DNA from: Burkholderia ubonensis subsp. mesacidophila
Lineage (GTDB): Bacteria > Pseudomonadota > Gammaproteobacteria > Burkholderiales > Burkholderiaceae
Length of the DNA: 64,000 nucleotides
Direction: 5' to 3'
Assembly: GCF_002097715.1 (NCBI RefSeq)
Contig: NZ_CP020737.1
Location: 1,798,001 to 1,862,000 of the forward strand
The translations under genes and the position numbers were made by a program. The notes beneath the pieces are model-generated. The model did no database searches and was not told the origin of the DNA. It was given only the letters and a program-made list of their open reading frames with translations. How positions within the stretch are numbered: position 1 is the stretch's first letter; every line of letters begins with the position of its first letter. Below are positions 35,317 to 47,921 of the stretch, one piece after another.

Positions 35317-36697
35317 CGGTGGTGTCCTGGCTTTGCCGCGTATCGCCCAGTCGGGCCGCGGCTTGGTCGATCGTCAAGTGGCGCGCGAGCGGGGCGCCGA
35401 GGCCCGCTGCGTCGTCGCGCCGGTAAAGGTCGTAGCGCGCCGGCGCGACTGCGACGAGCGTGTGCGCCGCCGGATGCGGCAGCGCGCAGTGGCGCTCGCA
35501 CCCGGTCAGGTGCGCGTCGAGCGCATGGCCGACGCGCGCGGCGAGCGCGAGCGCGTCGCGCTTCGTGTCGGCGCGCGCTTTCGCGCAGCCGGCGCTGCCC
35601 GCGCAGGCGACGAGCTGCGCGAGCGGATGGGTCGGCTCGCAGACGAGGCCGAGCGCGGCGAGCGCGTCGCGCAGCGCGGGCGCGTCGGCGGCGGCGACGC
35701 CGTGGACGAACACGCCTTGCCACGGCGTCATCGACAGCGTGCCGTCGCCGTGGGCGTCCGCGAGCGCCGCCAGTCGTTCGAGGCGCTCGGCGTCGAGACG
35801 GCCGAGCGCGAATTGCGCGCCGACGCTGCAGCGCGCGGCGTCGCGCGACGGGCGCGCGCCGAAGCGCAGCGCGGGCGCGGACGGTGCGCGCCGCCATGCG
35901 GCGAGCGCGGGATCGGCGGCAAGCGGAAACGGCAGGTAGGTCTGTGCGCGTTCGAGCAGCACGCGTTCGCCGCACGTGGCGAGCAGCGCGCGCATGCGCG
36001 TCGCGTCGGCCGGCGCGAGATCGAGGAACGCGAGCATCAGTGCCCGCACGAGCGCAACGGCGTCGCCGGGCGCGACGTCGGCGCACGCGGGCGCAGCGTC
36101 GGGGGCGACGGGCGGACAGCCGGCCAGCCCGGCCGCGACGCGCACCGCGCCGTCGCGGCGGCGCCACGCGGACAGCCAGATGTCGTGCGGATGATCGAGT
36201 GCGGCGACAGCCTCGCCGCCGTCGAGCTGGATCGAGAATTTCGGCGACAGCTCGAACCGGCGCGGCTCGCGCGCGAGCATGTCGAAGATCGGCGCGGCGA
36301 GCGCCGCGCTGTCGATGAGCGCGGCGGGGTCGCGTCCCGCGAGCGGGCTCAGCAGCAGGTTGCGGACGTCGTCGCTGGCGGCGAGCGCGGCGGCGTCGCC
36401 GCCGGCGTCGACGAGCGGGCCGAGGCCGGCGCCGAGCAGCGCGGCGGTCAGCGCGGGCGCTTCGCCGTCGCGGATGCCGCGCAATTGCAGGTTCGCGCGA
36501 TTGGTTGCCTCGATCACCCCCGAGCCGTGCGCGCGGGCGACGGCGGCGATTGCCCGCGCCTGCCGCGCGTCGACGCGGCCGCCCGGCAGCTTGATCCGGC
36601 ACAGGCCGCCGTCGGCGGCCGGGACGACGCGCACGAGCCCCGGGCAGGCCGACGGGCGCACGACGGGCAAAGCGGACGGAACAGGGATGGAATTCAA
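35309..36697 (-). CDS. cobG: Precorrin-3B synthase (monooxygenase)
   Basis: An iron-sulfur protein of the sulfite/nitrite-reductase fold that hydroxylates C20 and forms the gamma-lactone of precorrin-3B using O2, the defining step of the aerobic pathway. Two ferredoxin-like repeats are visible (CRIKLPGGRVDARQARAIA near the N terminus, FALGRLDAERLERLAAL midway), and the 4Fe-4S/siroheme-type Cys motifs are intact: CAGSAGC (CX5C) and CERHC (CX3C). No ATG or in-frame strong start exists; TTG at 36697 (462 residues) is preferred, and GTG 36769, close to the riboswitch end, is the alternative. Confidence 0.9.
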   Translation of the reverse strand: MNSIPVPSALPVVRPSACPGLVRVVPAADGGLCRIKLPGGRVDARQARAIAAVARAHGSGVIEATNRANLQLRGIRDGEAPALTAALLGAGLGPLVDAGGDAAALAASDDVRNLLLSPLAGRDPAALIDSAALAAPIFDMLAREPRRFELSPKFSIQLDGGEAVAALDHPHDIWLSAWRRRDGAVRVAAGLAGCPPVAPDAAPACADVAPGDAVALVRALMLAFLDLAPADATRMRALLATCGERVLLERAQTYLPFPLAADPALAAWRRAPSAPALRFGARPSRDAARCSVGAQFALGRLDAERLERLAALADAHGDGTLSMTPWQGVFVHGVAAADAPALRDALAALGLVCEPTHPLAQLVACAGSAGCAKARADTKRDALALAARVGHALDAHLTGCERHCALPHPAAHTLVAVAPARYDLYRRDDAAGLGAPLARHLTIDQAAARLGDTRQSQDTTDA

Positions 36698-36777
36698 CGG
36701 GGCACCGTGGCAGTGTCGCGCCGCGGCCAACGCATCGGTACACCCCGCCCGATGCCGGCTGGCACGCACGCACTTTC

Positions 36778-36945
36778 AGGCCGGCAGGTCTCCTGGCTGA
36801 CAGGTCGACGCCCGCTCCAGGCCTTCCCGGACAAGCCAGTGGCGCGAGATGGAGGCGGGCTCGCTGACTACAGTTGCGGGGGCAGCCACAGCGGCGCGGC
36901 ACGCGCCCTGTGTTCCCTCTTCGGCCCCGAAGGGCACCGGCGATC
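36778..36945 (-). ncRNA. Cobalamin riboswitch upstream of cobG
   Basis: On the minus strand: GGTGCCCTTCGGGG, GAAGAGGGAACACAGGG, TGGCTGCCCCCGCAACTGTA, GCCACTGG, CCGGGAAGGCC and the B12 box GTCAGCCAGGAGACCTGCC. The B12 box is an excellent match to consensus. The aptamer ends about 80 bases before the preferred cobG start and close to the alternative GTG, so it may act on translation as well as transcription. It lies in the divergent gap to cobL. Confidence 0.95.
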
Positions 36946-37044
36946 GAACGCTGTATTATGCCTTTTTTCGCAACACAGACATACGCGCGGCCCGCAGGCC
37001 GCTTGCGGCAACACAACGGAACGACGAACGATGGGGAAGGGTGC

Positions 37045-38271
37045 ATGACGGCGTGGCTGACGGTGGTGGGTATCGGCGACGACGGTTACACGGGACTCGG
37101 GCGCGCCGCGCGCCGCGCGCTGCTCGACGCGACGCTCGTGGTCGGCGCGCCACGGCACCTCGACATGTTGCCCGCGCGGCTCGCGGCTGCGCGCGAGGCA
37201 TGGCCGTCGCCGTTCGATCTCGCGGGCGTGCTCGCGCGCCGCGGGGCGCCCGTCTGTGTGCTCGCGAGCGGCGACCCGATGCTGTTCGGCGTCGGCGCGA
37301 CGCTCGCGCGCCAGCTTGCGCCCGGCGAATGGCGCGTGCTGCCCGCGCCGTCGTCGCTGTCGCTCGCCGCGGCCCGTCTCGGCTGGGCGCTGCAGGACGT
37401 CGGCGCGGTGTCGCTGGTCGGCCGGCCGCTTGCGACGCTCGCCCGCCATCTGCTGCCGGGGCGGCGCCTGTTCGTGCTGAGCGCGGACGGCCGCACGCCC
37501 GCCGTCGTCGCGGCCGAGCTGACCGCGCGCGGCTTCGGGCCGACCCGCATCAGCGTGTTCGAACATCTCGGCGGCCCGCTCGAGCGGCGCATCGACGCAC
37601 TCGCGCACGACTGGTCGGTCGACGAGACCGCGGCGCTGAATCTCGTCGCGCTCGATTGCCGCGCGGCGGCCGACGCGCCGCGCCGCGCGCTGACGCCCGG
37701 CCTGCCTGACGACGCATACCGCCACGACGGACAGCTCACCAAGCGCGACATGCGCGCCCTGACGCTCGCGCGGCTCGCGCCCGCACCGGACGAACTGCTG
37801 TGGGACGTCGGCGCGGGCTGCGGGTCGATCGGCATCGAATGGATGCGCGTGCACCCGTCGTGCCAGGCGATCGCGATCGAAGCGCACGCGGAACGGCAGC
37901 GCTTCATCGAACACAATCGCGACGCGCTCGGCGTGCCGGGCCTGCAACTCGTCGCGGGGCGCGCGCCCGATGCGCTCGCGGGGCTCGCCGCGCCCGACGC
38001 CATCTTCATCGGCGGCGGCGCGACCGTGCCGGGCGTGCTCGACGCCTGCTGGTCGGCGCTGAAGCCGGGCGGCCGGCTCGTCGCGAACGCCGTGACGCTG
38101 CAGGGCGAGATCGCGCTCGCCGCCTGGCGCGACGCGCACGGCGGCACGCTCACGCGCGTGTCGCTCGCGCACGCGGAGCCGCTCGGCCGCTTCGACACCT
38201 GGCGGCAGCCGTTGCCCGTCACGCTATACGACGTGTGCAAGCCGGCGCAGACCGACGCGACGGCGGCGTGA
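37045..38271 (+). CDS. cobL: Precorrin-6Y C5,15-methyltransferase (decarboxylating), CbiE-CbiT fusion
   Basis: A 408-residue bifunctional enzyme. The N-terminal CbiE-type domain (about 1-210) begins [20 protein letters not shown] and has [20 protein letters not shown]. The C-terminal CbiT-type Rossmann domain has [20 protein letters not shown] (about 251-270) and [19 protein letters not shown]. It methylates C5 and C15 and decarboxylates the ring-C acetate. ATG 37045 follows GGGAAGGGTGC. First gene of the plus-strand cobL-cbiD-cobK-cobM operon; the frame overlaps cbiD by one base. Confidence 0.95.
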   Translation: MTAWLTVVGIGDDGYTGLGRAARRALLDATLVVGAPRHLDMLPARLAAAREAWPSPFDLAGVLARRGAPVCVLASGDPMLFGVGATLARQLAPGEWRVLPAPSSLSLAAARLGWALQDVGAVSLVGRPLATLARHLLPGRRLFVLSADGRTPAVVAAELTARGFGPTRISVFEHLGGPLERRIDALAHDWSVDETAALNLVALDCRAAADAPRRALTPGLPDDAYRHDGQLTKRDMRALTLARLAPAPDELLWDVGAGCGSIGIEWMRVHPSCQAIAIEAHAERQRFIEHNRDALGVPGLQLVAGRAPDALAGLAAPDAIFIGGGATVPGVLDACWSALKPGGRLVANAVTLQGEIALAAWRDAHGGTLTRVSLAHAEPLGRFDTWRQPLPVTLYDVCKPAQTDATAA

Positions 38272-39368
38272 TGCGCGACGAAACCCCCGAACAACCCGCG
38301 CCGCTGCGTTTCGGCTACACGACCGGCAGCTGCGCGACCGCGACCTCGCTGGCCGCCGCGCGGCTGCTGTTGACCGGCCACGCGGGCGACGCGGTCGAGA
38401 TCGTGCTGCCGAAGGGACAGCGCGTGGTGATGCGCCTCGAGTTCTGCCGGTTGATCCGCGACGGGGCCGACGGCGCGGAGGCCGGCACGATCAAGGACGC
38501 CGGCGACGATCCGGACGTCACGCACGGCGCGCTCGTGTTCGCGCGCGTCGCGCTCGCGGCGGCGCCCGGCGTGCGCTTTCATGCGGGGCCGGGCGTCGGC
38601 ACGGTCACGCGCGCGGGACTCACGCTGCCGGTCGGCGAGCCGGCGATCAATCCCGTGCCGCGCCAGATGATGACGACGCACCTGAGCGCGCTCGCGGCCG
38701 AACACGGCCATGCGGGCGGCTTCGACGTGACGATCGGCGTCGAGGGCGGCGAGGCGATGGCGCTGAAGACGATGAACCCGCGCCTCGGCATCGTCGGCGG
38801 GTTGTCGATCCTGGGCACGACCGGCATCGTGCGGCCGTTCTCGTGCTCCGCGTACATCGCGTCGATTCATCAGGGCATCGACGTCGCGCGCGCGAACGGC
38901 GTCGCGCACATCGCCGCGTGCACCGGCAACGCGAGCGAGGACGCGATGCGCGCGCACTACCAGCTGCCGGACATGGCATTGATCGAAATGGGCGATTTCG
39001 CGGGCGCGGTGCTGAAGCACCTGCGGCGCGCGCCGGTCGCGCGGCTGTCGATGTGCGGCGGCTTCGGCAAGCTCAGCAAGCTGGCGGCCGGCCACCTCGA
39101 CCTGCACAGCCGCCATTCGAGCATCGACCTGCCGCTGCTCGCGCAATGGGCCGCGCAAGCGGGCGCGAGCGACGCGCTGCAGGCAGCGATGCTTGCAGCG
39201 AACACGAGCCAGGAAGCGCTGAAGCTCGCGCAGGCGGACGGCGTGCCGCTCGGCGACATCGTCTGCGCGCACGCGCTCGCCGTCGCGCGCGACATCGTGC
39301 CCGCGTCGGTCGCGGTCGAGATGTTCGCGATCGACCGGCAGGGCCGTTTCGTCGGGTGCGCGCGATGA
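38271..39368 (+). CDS. cbiD: Cobalt-precorrin-5B C1-methyltransferase type CbiD
   Basis: A 365-residue CbiD protein that methylates C1. Family motifs are [21 protein letters not shown] (about 14-34), [43 protein letters not shown] and [19 protein letters not shown]. CbiD is from the anaerobic pathway; in the aerobic pathway CobF does the C1 methylation with loss of the acetyl group. No CobF is present in this window, so CbiD may take its place. Sits between cobL and cobK with overlapping ends. Confidence 0.93.
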   Translation: MRDETPEQPAPLRFGYTTGSCATATSLAAARLLLTGHAGDAVEIVLPKGQRVVMRLEFCRLIRDGADGAEAGTIKDAGDDPDVTHGALVFARVALAAAPGVRFHAGPGVGTVTRAGLTLPVGEPAINPVPRQMMTTHLSALAAEHGHAGGFDVTIGVEGGEAMALKTMNPRLGIVGGLSILGTTGIVRPFSCSAYIASIHQGIDVARANGVAHIAACTGNASEDAMRAHYQLPDMALIEMGDFAGAVLKHLRRAPVARLSMCGGFGKLSKLAAGHLDLHSRHSSIDLPLLAQWAAQAGASDALQAAMLAANTSQEALKLAQADGVPLGDIVCAHALAVARDIVPASVAVEMFAIDRQGRFVGCAR

Positions 39369-40096
39369 GCCCGCGCATCCTGCTGCTCGGCGGCACCGGC
39401 GACGCGCTGAAGATCGCGCGCGCGCTCGGCCCGCGCCACGTGTACAGTCTCGCGGGGCTTGGCAAGGTGCCCGGCGATCTCTCGTGCGAGGTGCGCGTCG
39501 GCGGCTTCGGCGGCGCCGCGGGGCTGGCCGCGTACCTGCGCGAAGCCGGCATCGGCCTCGTGATCGACGCGACGCATCCCTATGCCGCGCGGATCAGCGC
39601 GAACGCGGCCGCCGCCGCGCGCGACGCGGGCGTGCCGGTGTGGGCGCTGCGCCGCGCGCCGTGGCAGCCGCAGCCGGGCGACGACTGGCGGATGGTCGAC
39701 GACTGGGCCGGCATCGAGGCCGCGCTCGCGCCGTTTCGCCGGCCGCTGTTCACGCTCGGCCGCGAGCCGCTCGCGCATCTCGACGCGATTCCGGCGCACC
39801 AGTTCTGGCTCGTGCGCTGCCTCGAATCGCATCCGGGCAACGCGCGCGCGCAGATCGTCGCGGCGCGCGGGCCGTTTTCGCTCGACGGCGAACGCGCGCT
39901 GTTCGCGCTCGCGGGCATCGACGTCGTCGTCAGCAAGAACAGCGGCGGCGCGGCGACCGAAGCGAAGCTCGATGTTGCACGCGAACGCCGGCTGCCGGTC
40001 GTGATGCTGCGCCGGCCGCCGCTGCCCGACGCCGATCGCGCGTTCGATTCGGCCGCCGCGCTGCTCGACGCGCTCGATCCGGCCGCGCGCGCGTGA
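39365..40096 (+). CDS. cobK: Precorrin-6A reductase
   Basis: A 243-residue NADPH-dependent reductase making precorrin-6B. The nucleotide-binding start [21 protein letters not shown] (about 5-25) is followed by [31 protein letters not shown] (about 67-98) and [20 protein letters not shown] near the C terminus, all characteristic. Overlaps cbiD by 4 bases. Length is typical. Confidence 0.95.
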   Translation: MSPRILLLGGTGDALKIARALGPRHVYSLAGLGKVPGDLSCEVRVGGFGGAAGLAAYLREAGIGLVIDATHPYAARISANAAAAARDAGVPVWALRRAPWQPQPGDDWRMVDDWAGIEAALAPFRRPLFTLGREPLAHLDAIPAHQFWLVRCLESHPGNARAQIVAARGPFSLDGERALFALAGIDVVVSKNSGGAATEAKLDVARERRLPVVMLRRPPLPDADRAFDSAAALLDALDPAARA

Positions 40097-40140
40097 CGCC
40101 GGATCGCGGGTCGTTCCCATGAACTGACGGAGTGTTTTCA

Positions 40141-40869
40141 ATGACGGTGTATTTCATCGGCGCGGGTCCCGGCGACCCGGAGCTGATCACGGTGAAGGGC
40201 CAGCGCCTCGTGCGCACGTGCCCGGTGATCCTGTATGCGGGGTCGCTCGTGCCCGCGGCGGTGCTCGACGGGCATCGCGCGGAGCAGGTCGTCAACACGG
40301 CGGAGCTCGACCTCGACGCGATCGTCGCGCTGCTCGCCGCGGCCCATGCGAAAGGGCAGGACGTCGCGCGCGTGCACTCGGGCGACCCGTCGCTGTACGG
40401 CGCGATCGGCGAGCAGATCCGCCGGCTGAAGGCGCTCGGGATTCCGTATGAAATCGTGCCGGGCGTGACGGCCACCGCCGCGTGCGCGGCGACGCTCGGC
40501 TGCGAGCTGACGCTGCCGGGCATCGCGCAGACGGTGATCCTCACGCGCTTCGCGGGCAAGACGACGATGCCCGAGGGCGAGTCGCTCGGCTCGCTGGCCG
40601 CGCACCGCGCGACGCTCGCGATCCATCTGGGCGTGCGGCATCTCGCGCGCATCGTCGACGAGGTGCTGCCGCATTACGGGCCGGATTGCCCGGTCGCGGT
40701 GATCTACCGCGCGAGCTGGCCGGACGAGGCGCGCGTGACGGGCACGCTCGCGGATATCGTCGGGAAGGTGCAGGGCACGCGCATCGAACGCACGGCGCTG
40801 ATTCTCATCGGCCGCGTGCTCGATGCGCAAGGGTTCGACGATTCGACGCTCTACGCGAGCGCCGACTGA
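40141..40869 (+). CDS. cobM: Precorrin-4 C11-methyltransferase
   Basis: A 242-residue SAM methyltransferase producing precorrin-5. Motifs: VYFIGAGPGDPELITVKGQRL (about 3-23), VARVHSGDPSLYGAIGEQIRRL (about 79-100), VPGVTATAACAATLGCELTLPG and VAVIYRASWPDE. ATG 40141 lies 8 bases after GGAG; an ATG three codons upstream is less well placed. It is 44 bases after cobK, at the end of the operon. Confidence 0.95.
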   Translation: MTVYFIGAGPGDPELITVKGQRLVRTCPVILYAGSLVPAAVLDGHRAEQVVNTAELDLDAIVALLAAAHAKGQDVARVHSGDPSLYGAIGEQIRRLKALGIPYEIVPGVTATAACAATLGCELTLPGIAQTVILTRFAGKTTMPEGESLGSLAAHRATLAIHLGVRHLARIVDEVLPHYGPDCPVAVIYRASWPDEARVTGTLADIVGKVQGTRIERTALILIGRVLDAQGFDDSTLYASAD

Positions 40870-40889
40870 TCGGGCGGTCGGTCAAGCGC

Positions 40890-42062
40890 TCAGGCGCGCG
40901 CCACGCGCGCCGCCGCATGCGGCGCGAAGCCGGCCGCCAGCGCGCACAGCACGACGCACAGGCACGCCATCGCGATCCACGCGGGCGTCAGGTCCGCGAG
41001 ATGCTGGCGCACGATGCCGGCCGCGAACGGGAACAGCCCCGCGATCAGATAGCCGATGCCCTGCACGAAGCCGGTCAGCGACGCCGCATCGGCCGGCGTC
41101 GCCGCGTGGTCGACCGTGACGATCAGCGACAGCGGGAACAGCGCGCCGATGCCCGCGCCCATCAGCAGCGCGACGGGCAGCGCGAGCCCCTCCGGCGCCG
41201 CGAGCATCAGCAGGAGCCCGACGAACAGCGCCGCGATCGCCGCGATCAGCGCCGGCCGGCGATCGGGCATGCGGTCGATCGTTGCGGACACCGTCAGCCC
41301 GGCGATGACTTCCGCGAGCGTGACGCCGCCGAGCAGGCCGCCGGCCGCCGTGGGCGACCAGCCGAGCCGCATGTAGAACGGCGGCAGCCACGCGAGCACG
41401 AGCGTGTACGCGCCGGTCGCGATCCCGAAGAACAGCGCGAGCCGCCATGCGCGCGGGGAGCGCGACGGCCGCGCGAGCACCGGCGACGCGGCCGTGATCG
41501 GCGCGCCGTCGCGGCTCGCGAACGGCCACACGGCCGCCGCGGCGATGGCCGGCAGCGTCCAGCACGCGAGCGCCGCGAGCCAGCCCCAGCGCGCGGCGGC
41601 CAGCGGCGCCGCGACGCTCGCCAGCACCGCGCCGCCCATGATCGACGTCGAGTAGACGCCCATCACGCCGCCGATGCGCGTCGCAAAGTTGGCCTTCACG
41701 AAGCCGGGCAGCAGCGCCTGCACCATCGCGATGCCGATGCCCGCGCAGCACGCGCTCGCAAGCAGCAGCCACGCATGCTGCGCGCCGACGCGCGCCGCGC
41801 ACGCGAGGCCGATCAGCACGATGCCGATCCCGACGCCGACCGCGATCCCGGGCGAGCGCTGCAGGCGGCGCGCGCACAGCGCGCCGAGGCCCATCAGCAC
41901 GATCGGGATCGTGGTCAGCAGGCTGGCGGTGCTGTCGTCGATGCCGGTCGCGCGCTGGATCATGTCGAGCAGCGGGCCGACCGCGGCGAGCGCCGGGCGC
42001 AGGTTCAGCCCGACCAGGACGATGGCGGCAAGCCGCCATCCGGGGGAAGTGAAGCGATTCAT
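40890..42062 (-). CDS. MFS transporter (CynX/NimT type)
   Basis: A 390-residue, 12-helix major facilitator of the cyanate-permease-like group. It starts MNRFTSPGWRLAAIVLVGLN, with LRPALAAVGPLLDMI in TM1, as in CynX-type members; later helices are long and Ala/Gly/Leu-rich. It converges on cobM with 20 bases between stops, so it is not part of the cob operon. A MarR regulator is divergent and two palindromes lie between, so expression is probably induced by the compound it exports or imports. Substrate unknown. Confidence 0.85.
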   Translation of the reverse strand: MNRFTSPGWRLAAIVLVGLNLRPALAAVGPLLDMIQRATGIDDSTASLLTTIPIVLMGLGALCARRLQRSPGIAVGVGIGIVLIGLACAARVGAQHAWLLLASACCAGIGIAMVQALLPGFVKANFATRIGGVMGVYSTSIMGGAVLASVAAPLAAARWGWLAALACWTLPAIAAAAVWPFASRDGAPITAASPVLARPSRSPRAWRLALFFGIATGAYTLVLAWLPPFYMRLGWSPTAAGGLLGGVTLAEVIAGLTVSATIDRMPDRRPALIAAIAALFVGLLLMLAAPEGLALPVALLMGAGIGALFPLSLIVTVDHAATPADAASLTGFVQGIGYLIAGLFPFAAGIVRQHLADLTPAWIAMACLCVVLCALAAGFAPHAAARVARA

Positions 42063-42121
42063 CGTATGGCCCTCGGTGACGTGCGCGGCGTCGAGGCGCA
42101 CGCCGCGCGTTTTCATGTAAA

Positions 42122-42169
42122 TTATCTTGACGTCAAGATAAATGCCAAATTATCTCGACGTCAAGATAA
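42122..42169. promoter_or_regulatory. Twin palindromic operators in the MFS-MarR divergent gap
   Basis: TTATCTTGACGTCAAGATAA (42122-42141) is a perfect 20-base palindrome. TTATCTCGACGTCAAGATAA (42150-42169) is a second copy with one mismatched pair. Centres are 28 bases apart. They fill the 128-base gap between the MFS and MarR genes and are the expected binding sites of the MarR protein, controlling both directions. Confidence 0.8.
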
Positions 42170-42190
42170 CTTGTTTGCCGAGGAGGGTTA

Positions 42191-42697
42191 ATGGATCGAG
42201 CCGCGCACGCGGTCGCGCAATGGCGCGACGAACGCCCGGATCTCGACGTGTCGTCGATGCTGGTGATGGGCAGGCTGCAGGAAGCGGCGCTCGCGATCGG
42301 GCGCGATCGTCTCAATCCGCTGTTTGCGCGCTACGGGATGCAGCCGGGCGAGTTCGACGTGCTGGCGACGCTGCGCCGCAGCGGCGCGCCGTTCGCGCTG
42401 ACGCCGACGGCGCTGTACGACGCGCTGATGATGTCGTCGGGCGGGATGACCGCGCGCATCGACCGGCTGCAGAAGGCGGGCTGGGTCGAGCGCCGCCCGA
42501 ATCCGGCCGACGGGCGCGGCACGCTCGTCGCGCTGACGGAGGCCGGCCGCGCGCTGATCGACGAGGCGGTCGTCGCGCACGTCGAGAACCAGCGCGCGAT
42601 TCTGGACGCGCTGTCGGCGTCGGAGCAGACGCAGCTCGCGCGGCTGCTCGGCAAGCTGCTGGCGGGATTGGGCGATGCGGGCGGCGGGGTAGGCTAG
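42191..42697 (+). CDS. MarR-family transcriptional regulator
   Basis: A 168-residue winged-helix regulator. The core is YGMQPGEFDVLATLRRSGAPFALTPTALYDALMMSSGGMTARIDRLQKAGWVERRPNPADGRGTLVALTEAGRALID (about 54-131), with the wing residues DGRG. ATG 42191 follows GAGGAGGG. It is divergent from the MFS gene, over two palindromes 22 and 50 bases upstream. Ligand unknown; likely a repressor released by a small aromatic or toxic compound, by analogy with the family. Confidence 0.92.
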   Translation: MDRAAHAVAQWRDERPDLDVSSMLVMGRLQEAALAIGRDRLNPLFARYGMQPGEFDVLATLRRSGAPFALTPTALYDALMMSSGGMTARIDRLQKAGWVERRPNPADGRGTLVALTEAGRALIDEAVVAHVENQRAILDALSASEQTQLARLLGKLLAGLGDAGGGVG

Positions 42698-42800
42698 CGC
42701 GCGTCGTGCGGCCGGGTGTCGATTGGCCGCATCGGCCCGCCGCGCGAGGCGGCGGGCTGTCCTGTTGCCGGCGCGACGGATGCGCGACCGGCCGCGCGGA

Positions 42801-43505
42801 TCAGGTGCGCGCCGGGATGTTGAGCCCGCGCGCGACGGCCGGGCGGGCGACGAACGCGTCGAGCGCGCGCGCGACGTGGCGGAATTCGCTGAAGCCGACC
42901 AGGTCGCCCGCTTCATAGAAGCCGATCAGGTTGCGCACCCACGGAAAGATCGCGATGTCGGCGATCGTGTAGGTGTCGCCCATCACCCACTTGCGCTCGG
43001 CGAGGCGCGCGTCGAGCACGGCGAGCAGCCGCTTCGACTCGGCGACGTAGCGCTCGCGCGGACGCTTGTCCTCGTAGTCGCGGCCGGCGAACTTGTGGAA
43101 GAAGCCGACCTGGCCGAACATCGGGCCGATGCCGCCCATCTGGAACATCACCCACTGGATCGTCTCGTAGCGGCCCGCGAGATCCTTCGGGATCAGCTGG
43201 CCGGTCTTGTCGGCGAGATAGATCAGGATCGCGCCGGATTCGAACAGCGGCAGCGGCTTGCCGTCCGGGCCGTTTGGATCGAGGATCGCCGGGATCTTGT
43301 TGTTCGGGTTCAGCGACAGGAACGCGGGCGAGAGCTGGTCGTCGGTGCTGAAGCTCACCAGATGCGGCTCGTACGGCAGGCCGGTCTCCTCGAGCATGAT
43401 CGACACCTTGACGCCGTTCGGCGTCGGCAGCGAGTAGAGCTGGAGGCGGTCGGGATGCTGGGCCGGCCACTTTTGCGTGATCGGGAAGGCGGACAGATCG
43501 GACAT
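42801..43505 (-). CDS. Glutathione S-transferase (YghU/YfcG-like)
   Basis: A 234-residue GST of the nu/YghU-like group. The N-terminal thioredoxin-fold domain reads LQLYSLPTPNGVKVSIMLEETGLPYEPHLV (about 21-50), with NPNNKIPAILDP and LFESGAILIYLADKTG. The C-terminal helical domain has QWVMFQMGGIGPMFGQVGFF and TIADIAIFPWV. Thr-Pro-Asn in the first loop is the usual glutathione-contact motif of this group. The start at 43505 gives the family N terminus. Role unknown, probably peroxide or disulfide metabolism. Confidence 0.9.
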   Translation of the reverse strand: MSDLSAFPITQKWPAQHPDRLQLYSLPTPNGVKVSIMLEETGLPYEPHLVSFSTDDQLSPAFLSLNPNNKIPAILDPNGPDGKPLPLFESGAILIYLADKTGQLIPKDLAGRYETIQWVMFQMGGIGPMFGQVGFFHKFAGRDYEDKRPRERYVAESKRLLAVLDARLAERKWVMGDTYTIADIAIFPWVRNLIGFYEAGDLVGFSEFRHVARALDAFVARPAVARGLNIPART

Positions 43506-43695
43506 GGAGGGGTTCGCTCGTCGGGGTGGGTCATCTGCGGCTCGCCGTAGCGCCGCGCGTGGGCGGGCCGTTCGTGGAATCCGGAACGGCAGGCTCACGC
43601 GAGAGCGGGCGCGGCCGGCCGCGCCAAAGGGCCCACTGTAGCCGATTCGACGAATCGGTGCAGGCGTGGGGCGCGGGCGGTACCGCACCATTGCG

Positions 43696-44098
43696 TCACG
43701 ATCGTGCGGCGTCGTCCGGATGCATGACCTCGCGATATATCTGCGCGAGCCGTTCGGGAGAGATGCCGTTGCGTTGCTCCAGTGCGAGCGGGTGATCGGT
43801 GGGTTCAAGTTCGATATACGGACGGATGCCGTTATCGCGCAGATGCACCATCGTCTTGAGATTGAGCGTGTCCGGGTAGATGGACAGCTGCGTGTTGAGC
43901 CAGCCGAAGAAGGGCCCCACGTTCGATCGCTTCGCGACGTGGTATGTCCTGCCCCACTCCTGAAAGCTGGCTTCGCTGAGGGAGAGCCATACTTTCTGCC
44001 TCTGGTACCTGGTAATAGCTGAAAGGCGCCAGAGCGCCAAAGCTTGGCATGCCGTGATGGGTTTTACCGCAGGTTACGCATCGGAATGAAAATTTCAT
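43696..44098 (-). pseudogene. DUF2199 protein gene with internal deletion and frame change
   Basis: The start MKFSFRCVTCGKTHHGMPSF and YYQVPEAE, in one frame, is the N terminus of a DUF2199 protein. The other frame gives VWLSLSEASFQEWGRTYHVA, SNVGPFFGWLNTQLSIYPDT and IELEPTDHPLALEQRNGISP, the rest of the family. The two meet near 44000, and about 50 residues expected between them are missing, so a deletion has removed the middle and shifted the frame. The gene lies about 100 bases outside the left end of the pyrrolnitrin island. Confidence 0.7.
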
Positions 44099-44193
44099 CG
44101 ACTGTTCACCTGGTTGGGAATGTCCACATTCTGGAGGAGACGCTGACATTCAATCCGATGCGAGAACCTGTCAAGCGGCGTCGATCCCAACGC

Positions 44194-44209
44194 CAGGCGC
44201 CCCCGGCTA
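44194..44209 (+). repeat. Left 16-bp direct repeat of the prn island
   Basis: CAGGCGCCCCCGGCTA. The right copy at 51610-51625 is CAGGCGTCCCCGGCTA, with one mismatch and the same orientation. It directly abuts the left MITE. It may be a target duplication or a recombination site. Confidence 0.65.
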
Positions 44210-44325
44210 GAGCCTGTTATGAACCTATATGAATGAAGTCGATGATTTTGGGCAGCGTCAGACAAGGCTCGCGGGTTTTCATCCCGACATCTTGTCTTAT
44301 CAGCGGCAAGGTTCATAACGCCCTC
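44210..44325 (+). mobile_element. MITE-like element, left copy
   Basis: A 116-base element with terminal inverted repeats GAGCCTGTTATGAACCT and, read inward from the other end, GAGGGCGTTATGAACCT (14 of 17 identical). It has no coding capacity. A nearly full-length inverted copy lies at 51493-51609 and a partial one at 50787-50824. The ends look like those of a DDE-transposase insertion sequence, possibly IS5-like, though no parent element is in the window. Confidence 0.7.
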
Positions 44326-44603
44326 TAAACGCGGGGAGCAGGTCAAGACCGCCGAAATGCGCAAAGGTTGACGTCTTTGTTTCATAAATGGTGGTGACGT
44401 TATTTATTTCATGTTAATTCGGTCGCTCATTTCGCATTTTTATACAATAAATTCGTCTGTGCGCAAGCTATAAATAAAAAAGCAAATTTCCTTTTTTAAA
44501 AAAAGTAAATAATTTGCTGGAAATATTTCGCCGATATTTGCCGGGATTGAGTATCTCTCTGGATCAATTGAGGTTGATATGAAATTTTGCGAGGTGTGCC
44601 ATC

Positions 44604-47871
<3,268 letters not shown>

Positions 47872-47921
47872 CGCCTGACGCGTGCGGCCATGTGTTCCAT
47901 CTCACAAGGAGAGTGTGCCCC

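Noticed and set aside
44099..44385. A ~96-codon minus-strand frame across the left MITE
   Set aside because: It is read through the MITE and has no protein character. The right MITE gives a comparable chance frame, so these are by-products of the repeat.
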